From positions 1 to 11,013 of the forward strand of contig SXNB01000219.1 of NCBI GenBank assembly GCA_005777205.1: DNA of 11,013 nucleotides, written 5' to 3'. The stretch is from Burkholderiales bacterium (GTDB lineage: Bacteria > Pseudomonadota > Gammaproteobacteria > Burkholderiales > SG8-39). Shown one piece after another: positions 6,690-11,013 of this stretch (position 1 is the stretch's first letter; every line of letters starts with the position of its first letter). Made by a program: the position numbers and the translations under genes. Below the pieces are notes generated by a model. It had not been told where the DNA came from. It saw nothing but the letters and a program-made list of their open reading frames with translations, and ran no database searches.

Positions 6690-7122
6690 TGTGCGCGGCT
6701 GCAACCTGCCCGACGACCTTCTCTACGACGTCGACAACCACATCTGGTACCGCGAGGTGGGCGACGGCACCGTCAAGCTCGGCATGACTACGGTGGCCAC
6801 GGCCATGGCCGGGCAGCTGGTAGCGTTCACGCCGAAAAAGGCAGGGCGCTCGGTCGAGGCCGGCAAGTCCTGCGCCACGGTGGAGTCCGGCAAGTGGGTC
6901 GGCCCCGCCAAGTCGGCCTTCGGAGCTTTGGTGGTGGCGGTGAACGACGACGTGGCGGGCAGACCCTCCCTCGCCAACGAGGATCCTTACGGCGCCGGGT
7001 GGCTTGTGATTCTCAAGCCCGAGGACTGGGCGGCAGCCAAGGGCGCGCTTACCACGGGCACGGAGGTGGCGCCCAAGTACGAGGCCAAGATGGACGCCGA
7101 CAACTTCAAGGGCTGCGCCTGA
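6682..7122 (+). CDS. lbpA: Lipoate-binding protein of the sHdr pathway (GcvH-like)
   Basis: A 146-aa single-domain lipoyl carrier related to glycine cleavage H protein. The H-protein hallmarks are HIWYREVGDGTVKLGMT (20-36) and the lipoyl loop ATVESGKWVGPAKS, where K71 is the expected modified Lys. The sequence around it (SGKW) differs from the SVKA typical of glycine cleavage GcvH and fits LbpA, the dedicated carrier of sulfur oxidation by sHdr. NEDPYGAGWLVIL (99-111) is the second family signature. Cys are at 7, 64 and 145, the last within a GCA C-terminus. No other glycine cleavage genes are present, which also argues for LbpA. GGAGG (6668-6672) precedes the ATG, and the lipoate ligase gene lies nearby at 8956-10785. 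Confidence 0.94.
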   Translation: MANVRGCNLPDDLLYDVDNHIWYREVGDGTVKLGMTTVATAMAGQLVAFTPKKAGRSVEAGKSCATVESGKWVGPAKSAFGALVVAVNDDVAGRPSLANEDPYGAGWLVILKPEDWAAAKGALTTGTEVAPKYEAKMDADNFKGCA

Positions 7123-7124
7123 GG

Positions 7125-7475
7125 ATGGATCGCGCCGAAGCGATCGCCGACATGAACATGGGCGAGTTGCAGTCGCGCGCCCTGCGCGCCGCCGGCCTGC
7201 TCAAGGCGATGTCCAACCCGGTGCGCCTTATGGTGCTGTGCCAGCTCTCCGAGTCCGAGAAATCGGTGGGTGAGTTGGAGAAGGTCGCCGCCGTGAGCCA
7301 GTCGGCGCTGTCGCAGCACCTGGCGCTGCTGCGACAGCGTGGGCTGGTGCGCAGCCGCCGCGAAGGGCAGTCCATCTATTACATGCTGGATGGGCCGGAG
7401 GCGCCGGCGCTGCTCGCCGCGCTCTACGAGGTGTATTGCCGAAATGTCGGCAAGGCGCGCGGGCGCAGGACCTAG
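7125..7475 (+). CDS. shdrR: ArsR-type repressor, probable persulfide-responsive sHdr regulator
   Basis: A 116-aa winged-helix protein. The ArsR fold is clear: the dimer helix (about 15-30), SNPVRLMVLCQL, the recognition helix VSQSALSQHLALLRQRGLV (57-75) and the wing SRREGQSIYYML. There is no ArsR arsenic-binding CVC motif. Instead C39 and C105 are 66 residues apart, the same interval as the sensing pair (C41/C107) of SqrR-type persulfide sensors and the related sHdrR. It should repress the operon and let go when reactive sulfur links the two Cys. The ATG at 7125 follows the lbpA stop by two bases with a poor ribosome site; later Met codons at 7152 and 7158 are alternatives. The candidate operator is at 266-279. 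Its stop shares CTAG with the opposing gene. Confidence 0.9.
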   Translation: MDRAEAIADMNMGELQSRALRAAGLLKAMSNPVRLMVLCQLSESEKSVGELEKVAAVSQSALSQHLALLRQRGLVRSRREGQSIYYMLDGPEAPALLAALYEVYCRNVGKARGRRT

Positions 7476-7822
7476 TCGGCCGGCCTTGGCACCGGCGTGG
7501 ACAGGCAGCCCAGCAGTCGCTCCAGGCGCACGCGATGCAACTGTTCCCATGCCGCCGCCATGAGATCCTCGTCGCCCGCATACGCAGCGCGCAGGAACGT
7601 CTCCAGCGACTGGTGCAGTTCCGCGGTGCGGACGTCCCCCGGCGTCCAGCCGATGCGCGAGCCGGATTTAACGAACGCCGCTTCGTCTGCGGCGTCGCGC
7701 TTCAATTCCTCCAGCCGGCGCAGGCGCGCGAGGTCCTCGCGCAGCAGCTGCGCCCGGAACAGGCTTTCCTCGCCGGCCAGCTGCCGCTCAAGATCGGTGA
7801 TCAATCGCATTGCCGCGTCCAC
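7472..7822 (-). CDS. Small conserved-looking protein of unknown function
   Basis: A 116-aa minus-strand protein, probably starting at GTG (7822), or at ATG (7810) four residues later. It is charged and helical: residues 9-47 look like a Leu/Glu/Arg coiled coil, then comes a linker with SGSRIGWTPGDVRT (53-66), then a second amphipathic helix region. There is one Cys (106) and no membrane segment. Overlapping frames on the plus strand read as Ser/Arg-rich nonsense, whereas this frame has balanced composition and strong G/C at third positions, so I take it as the real gene. It converges on shdrR with a four-base overlap and diverges from the transporter with only 24 bases between. No clear Shine-Dalgarno is visible. 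I recognise no family. Confidence 0.6.
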   Translation of the reverse strand: MDAAMRLITDLERQLAGEESLFRAQLLREDLARLRRLEELKRDAADEAAFVKSGSRIGWTPGDVRTAELHQSLETFLRAAYAGDEDLMAAAWEQLHRVRLERLLGCLSTPVPRPAD

Positions 7823-7846
7823 ACCCGGATTCTATAGGCCCCTGCC
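7810..7846. promoter_or_regulatory. Compact divergent gap with a candidate promoter for the transporter
   Basis: TTGCCG (7810-7815) and TATAGG (7833-7838) are 17 bases apart on the plus strand and could drive the transporter, with a start point only about two bases before its ATG. CTATAG (7832-7837) is palindromic, so the minus strand also offers a -10-like TATAGA before the GTG at 7822. Neither gene has a clear ribosome site, which would fit leaderless or near-leaderless transcripts. The matches are modest. Confidence 0.3.
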
Positions 7847-8959
7847 ATGATCGAAACCACGCCCGCCCAACTCGCGCCCTATGTCACCTGGGGCGCGTTC
7901 GCCCTTGCGTTCATCTTCGGTGCCGTCGGTAACAAGACCAACTTCTGCACCATGGGCGCGGTCTCGGACTGGGTGAACATGGGCGATCTGGGCCGCCTGC
8001 GCATGTGGCTGCTCGCGATCGCGGTGGCGCTGCTGGGCTCGAGCGGGCTGCACCTCGCCGGCGTAGTGGACCTGTCGAAGTCGATCTACCAGGGGCCCAA
8101 CTTCACCTGGCTGTCGTACATCGTGGGCGGATTTCTCTTCGGCGTCGGCATGACGCTGGGCTCGGGCTGCGGCTCGAAGACCCTGATCCGAATCGGTGGC
8201 GGCAATCTCAAGTCGCTGGTGGTGTTTGTGTTCCTCGGCATCGCCGCCTACATGACACTGCGCGGCCTGTTTGGCGCCCTCCGCGTCAACGTGCTGGAGC
8301 AGGCATCGGTGACCTTCGCGACGGGCCAGGACCTGCCCTCGCTGCTCGCCGCGGCCACTGGCGTTGCGAAAACAACCTGGATCGCGGCCCTCGCCAGCGT
8401 GATCGGCCTGGCACTGATTGCGTTTGCTTACGCCAGCGCAGATTTCCGCGCCTGCTTCGACTACACGCTGGGCGGCGTGATTACCGGCCTGGTGGTGGCC
8501 GGCGGGTGGTACGTGAGCGGCAGGCTGGGCTACATCGCCGAGGACCCGCAGACGCTGCAGGAGGCGTTCGTGGCCACCAACACCGGGCGCATGGAGTCCT
8601 TCTCCTTCGTCTCGCCCATGGCCTTCACGCTGGACTACCTGATGCTGTGGACCGACAAGTCGAAGATCATCACCTACGGCATCGCGTCGGCCGCCGGCGT
8701 GATCGCCGGGTCGGCGGCCTACGCGCTCGCCTCGGGCAGCTTCCGCTGGGAGGGCTTCCGCGACGCCGAGGACACCGCCAGCCACATCATCGGCGGCATC
8801 CTCATGGGTTTTGGCGGCATCACGGCCCTTGGCTGCACCATCGGCCAGGCGCTCACCGGCGTCTCGACCCTGGCGCTGGGTTCCTTTGTCACCTTCGCCG
8901 CCATCGTCGCCGGCTCGGCGTTGACGATGAAGGTGCAGTTCTGGCGGATGGGCGGCTAG
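7847..8959 (+). CDS. soxT: YeeE/YedE-family sulfur-compound transporter (SoxT-like)
   Basis: A 370-aa integral inner-membrane protein with about ten hydrophobic segments in two related halves. It carries the family Cys motifs: NFCTMGA (C34), GSGCGSKTLIRIGGGN (C108) and GCTIGQALTGVS (C330). In the thiosulfate importer YeeE (TsuA) three conserved Cys at equivalent motifs line the channel and relay thiosulfate by transient S-S contacts. YeeE-like SoxT proteins in sulfur oxidisers lie beside sox or shdr genes and regulators and are linked to sulfur import for oxidation or for signalling. An extra Cys (203) lies in the middle region. The gene follows the regulator with one minus-strand gene between. 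The ATG at 7847 has no obvious Shine-Dalgarno. The stop shares CTAG with the converging ligase gene. Substrate is inferred. Confidence 0.88.
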   Translation: MIETTPAQLAPYVTWGAFALAFIFGAVGNKTNFCTMGAVSDWVNMGDLGRLRMWLLAIAVALLGSSGLHLAGVVDLSKSIYQGPNFTWLSYIVGGFLFGVGMTLGSGCGSKTLIRIGGGNLKSLVVFVFLGIAAYMTLRGLFGALRVNVLEQASVTFATGQDLPSLLAAATGVAKTTWIAALASVIGLALIAFAYASADFRACFDYTLGGVITGLVVAGGWYVSGRLGYIAEDPQTLQEAFVATNTGRMESFSFVSPMAFTLDYLMLWTDKSKIITYGIASAAGVIAGSAAYALASGSFRWEGFRDAEDTASHIIGGILMGFGGITALGCTIGQALTGVSTLALGSFVTFAAIVAGSALTMKVQFWRMGG

Positions 8960-10785
8960 CCGCCGCCCGCGCGCACGAACCGGATCGCCGCCGCTAGCAC
9001 CTCGCCACGCGCTTGGTGGATGGGGTAGTGGCCGCTGCCCGGGATGCGCAGCGTTTCCAGCCGCCCCGGTAGCAGCGCTGCCAGCGCCTCCAGCTGCGCG
9101 GACGTGAAGAACTCGTCGTCCTCGCCCTGGATCGCGAGCACGGGGCAACGGACCTGCAACACATGGGGCTCAAGTCCCCAGCGCGTGCCGGGTGCCTGCG
9201 CTGTCCAGACCTCTACCAGGCGGGCGAACAGCAAGTCGGTGTTAGCACCGTGGTGGCGCCGCAAGCGCGCCCTCAGGTCGCCGGACCCGAAGTCCCGGAT
9301 CTGCTCGCGGATCTGGTCCAGCGTGCGCTGCTCGACGAACAGGTGAGGTGACAGGGCGATAACCCCGCGCACGCGCTCCGGGCGCGCGCCGGCGAATGCG
9401 AGTGCGATGGAGGCGCCGTCCGACTGCCCGACGAGAATCGCCTCGCGCACGCCGGCCTGGTCCAGCACTTCGGGCAGGGACTCGAGCGCCTCGTGCAGCA
9501 GGTAGTCGCGCGCATGCAACGGGCCGAGCGGCTCGGAATCGCCCGACCCCCAGCGGTCGTAGAGCAGCGCGCCGCAACCGGTGGCCTTTACAAGCTGGTC
9601 GGGGAAGTCGCGCCACAGCCGCACGCTGCCCAGCGCGTCGTGCAGGAACACCAGTGTTGGCGCATTTCCCTCAGCCGAGCCGCGCCGTTGCCCGCGCAGG
9701 CGGCGGCCTGCGGCCCGAAAGGTCTTCTGCGCAAGCGCCTGCTCGACCGCCTCGCGGAAATCGAGTGGCGACAGGCCGGCCATCTCGCAAGGGCGATCCG
9801 CGAAGAAGGCCTCCACAGCGCCACCCGCTCCGGAGACCGCCAAGCCGCGCAGGCGCGCCTCAAGGTCGTACAGCGCGCGCGGCGGGCTGAGGAAGAAGTC
9901 TCCGGTGATCAGCGCCTCGCGGACACGGTCGCGGGCCGGACCCTCGAGCCGGATGTCGGCCCGGATGGTGCCGCCGCGTCGCACCAGCGTCGCCGACACC
10001 TCCGGGGGGTCGTCGGCGGGAACATCCAGCTGGCGCACGAACTCATCGGTGCCGTACTGTTCATCAAAAAGCTTCCGCGCCAGGCGTTCCTCGTCACCGG
10101 TGGGCACACCCCATTGCGGATTCAGGTCCAAGTGCTCGCGGAATCCCTCAAGGAGCGCGGCGTGGATCTCCTCGCGGGGCGGCACGCGGCCGAGCAGCTC
10201 GCGCAGGCTGGTGACACGGCGCCGGGCATCCTCCAGGTCGCGCCGCGCCAGCTTCTCCACCGGGATGCGCAGCGCCTCGATCATGCGCAGCGGATCGAAG
10301 TCCACCAGCAGCGTGCCCTGAAAGAACAGCGTGTTGCCGTCGATGACGCCGCCGGTGCCGCTCAGCTTGCGGCCCTCGACCTCGATGTCGTTGCGAGGAC
10401 GGAATTCCGCCGGCACGCCGAGGCACTTCAGGCCGGCCGCGGCCGCGGTGCAGATGCGAGCCGTGATCTGGACGAGGTCGGTCCCGAGTGCAAGGCGGTC
10501 GAGCACCAGCTCCCAGCAGGTCTGGCCTTCGTCGAGGTACAGGCCGCCGCCGCCGGTGATGCGGCGGCCAACTTCGATGCCGTTGGCTGCGCAGTACTTG
10601 AGTCGCACCTCATGGCTGAGCATCTGATGCAGGCCGACGAGGGCGCAGGGACGAAAGCGCAGGAAGCGGATGGTCTCAGGGCTGCGCCCCGCGTTACGCG
10701 ACTCGATCAGCGCCTGGTCGAAGGCGACGTTCTCCCGCCCGAAGCGAACGCCGGTGTCGATGACGCGCACCGGGCGCGCCAGCAT
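8956..10785 (-). CDS. lplA: Lipoate-protein ligase (LplA-LplB) fused to an alpha/beta hydrolase
   Basis: A 609-aa protein with three parts in one unbroken frame. Residues 1-220 are an LplA catalytic domain: RRITGGGGLYLDEGQTCWEL (74-93) is the nucleotide/lipoate loop and NDIEVEGRKLSGTGG holds the expected catalytic K140, followed by FFQGTLLVDFD. Residues about 260-350 resemble the LplB accessory domain (TGDFF, 294-298, then an LEARLRG helix). A basic linker (about 351-375) joins an alpha/beta hydrolase with FLHDALGSVRLWRDFP (oxyanion region), nucleophile S455 in GQSDG, D557 in GEDDEF and H586 in GSGHYP, so the triad looks intact. The ligase half should lipoylate LbpA. Leu84 and Gln156 replace His residues of E. 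coli-type LplA, consistent with the sulfur-oxidation ligase branch. The hydrolase substrate is unknown. It starts three bases after the SDR stop, so the two are probably co-transcribed. Confidence 0.9.
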   Translation of the reverse strand: MLARPVRVIDTGVRFGRENVAFDQALIESRNAGRSPETIRFLRFRPCALVGLHQMLSHEVRLKYCAANGIEVGRRITGGGGLYLDEGQTCWELVLDRLALGTDLVQITARICTAAAAGLKCLGVPAEFRPRNDIEVEGRKLSGTGGVIDGNTLFFQGTLLVDFDPLRMIEALRIPVEKLARRDLEDARRRVTSLRELLGRVPPREEIHAALLEGFREHLDLNPQWGVPTGDEERLARKLFDEQYGTDEFVRQLDVPADDPPEVSATLVRRGGTIRADIRLEGPARDRVREALITGDFFLSPPRALYDLEARLRGLAVSGAGGAVEAFFADRPCEMAGLSPLDFREAVEQALAQKTFRAAGRRLRGQRRGSAEGNAPTLVFLHDALGSVRLWRDFPDQLVKATGCGALLYDRWGSGDSEPLGPLHARDYLLHEALESLPEVLDQAGVREAILVGQSDGASIALAFAGARPERVRGVIALSPHLFVEQRTLDQIREQIRDFGSGDLRARLRRHHGANTDLLFARLVEVWTAQAPGTRWGLEPHVLQVRCPVLAIQGEDDEFFTSAQLEALAALLPGRLETLRIPGSGHYPIHQARGEVLAAAIRFVRAGGG

Positions 10786-10788
10786 GCG

Positions 10789-11013
10789 CTACAGGGTACC
10801 GGGATAGTGCCCGCCGTCCATCAGCAGGTTCTGGCCAGTGATGTAGCCCGCGTGCACGCTGCAGAGGAACGCGCAGGCGGCGCCGAACTCCCCGATGGTG
10901 CCGAAACGCTTGGCCGGATTGCTCTCGGCGCGCGCCTTGGCGAACTCTTCGACGGTCTTGCCCAGCTTCTGGGCGTTGAAAATGAAATTCCCGCGCAGCC
11001 GGTCGGTGTCGAA
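10789..11013 (-). CDS. Short-chain dehydrogenase/reductase, C-terminal part (gene continues beyond window)
   Basis: The minus-strand frame is open from the right edge to TAG (10789-10791), giving 74 residues. It reads as the end of a classical SDR: FDTDRLRGN at the edge, KRFGTIGEFGAACAFLCS, then YITGQNLLMDGGHYPGTL at the C-terminus. The segment 'ITGQ...DGG' is the conserved last strand of the FabG-like SDR core. The Rossmann motif and catalytic Tyr-Lys lie outside the window, so cofactor and substrate cannot be judged. Its stop is three bases before the ligase-hydrolase start, which suggests one transcript, but a role in sulfur oxidation is not evident. Confidence 0.88.
   Translation of the reverse strand, partial: FDTDRLRGNFIFNAQKLGKTVEEFAKARAESNPAKRFGTIGEFGAACAFLCSVHAGYITGQNLLMDGGHYPGTL

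Noticed and set aside
6682..7122. Assignment of the lipoyl protein as glycine cleavage H protein
   Set aside because: No gcvT or gcvP is nearby, the lipoyl loop reads SGKW, and the gene lies inside an sHdr operon, so LbpA fits better.
6894..7124. Upstream extension of the ArsR-type regulator frame
   Set aside because: It overlaps lbpA and would add about 77 Gly/Arg-rich residues unlike any ArsR N-terminus.
7832..9148. 438-codon minus-strand open frame over the transporter
   Set aside because: Its composition (His, Gln, Arg, Gly, Ala rich) is typical of antisense GC-rich DNA, and the plus strand holds an intact membrane protein with conserved Cys motifs.
1..11013. Mobile elements, CRISPR arrays, tRNA or rRNA genes
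   Set aside because: I saw no transposase or integrase motif, direct-repeat array, or RNA gene in the window, and base composition looks uniform apart from the short AT-rich promoter island.

Overview
The window comes from a GC-rich bacterial chromosome, most likely that of a chemolithotrophic sulfur-oxidising proteobacterium. I infer this from gene content and base composition; no taxonomic marker is present. Its core is a complete sulfur-oxidising heterodisulfide reductase-like (sHdr) operon. The sHdr pathway oxidises protein-bound sulfane sulfur to sulfite in the cytoplasm and relies on a dedicated lipoate-binding protein, LbpA.

Layout, left to right. Positions 2-217 hold the 3' end of an unidentified gene with a Cys-rich tail. 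Positions 218-308 form the only real intergenic region, with an AT-rich promoter candidate and an inverted repeat TTAGA-N4-TCTAA. Positions 309-7475 carry ten closely packed plus-strand genes: a DsrE-type sulfur carrier, shdrC1, shdrB1, shdrA, shdrH (unknown function), shdrC2, shdrB2, an unannotated 124-aa Cys-containing ORF with a TTG start, lbpA, and an ArsR-type regulator whose two Cys lie 66 residues apart, as in persulfide sensors. A small minus-strand gene of unknown function (7472-7822) follows. Next come a YeeE/YedE-type (SoxT-like) transporter on the plus strand (7847-8959), a 609-aa minus-strand gene fusing an LplA/LplB-type lipoate ligase to an alpha/beta hydrolase (8956-10785), and the 3' part of a short-chain dehydrogenase (10789 to the right edge, minus strand).

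How the genes could work together. The transporter imports sulfur, for example thiosulfate. The DsrE-like carrier relays sulfane sulfur towards the sHdr complex (HdrA flavin/FeS core, HdrC FeS electron carriers, HdrB CCG-domain catalytic subunits). LbpA carries the intermediate or electrons on its lipoyl arm, which the ligase installs. The ArsR-type protein probably represses the operon from the dyad in front of the DsrE-type gene until reactive sulfur oxidises its Cys pair. No tusA, rhodanese or lipS1/lipS2 gene is visible in the window.

The most noteworthy items are the ligase-hydrolase fusion, the small Cys-containing ORF between shdrB2 and lbpA, the regulator/operator pair, the uncharacterised shdrH, and two convergent gene pairs that each share a CTAG stop palindrome.
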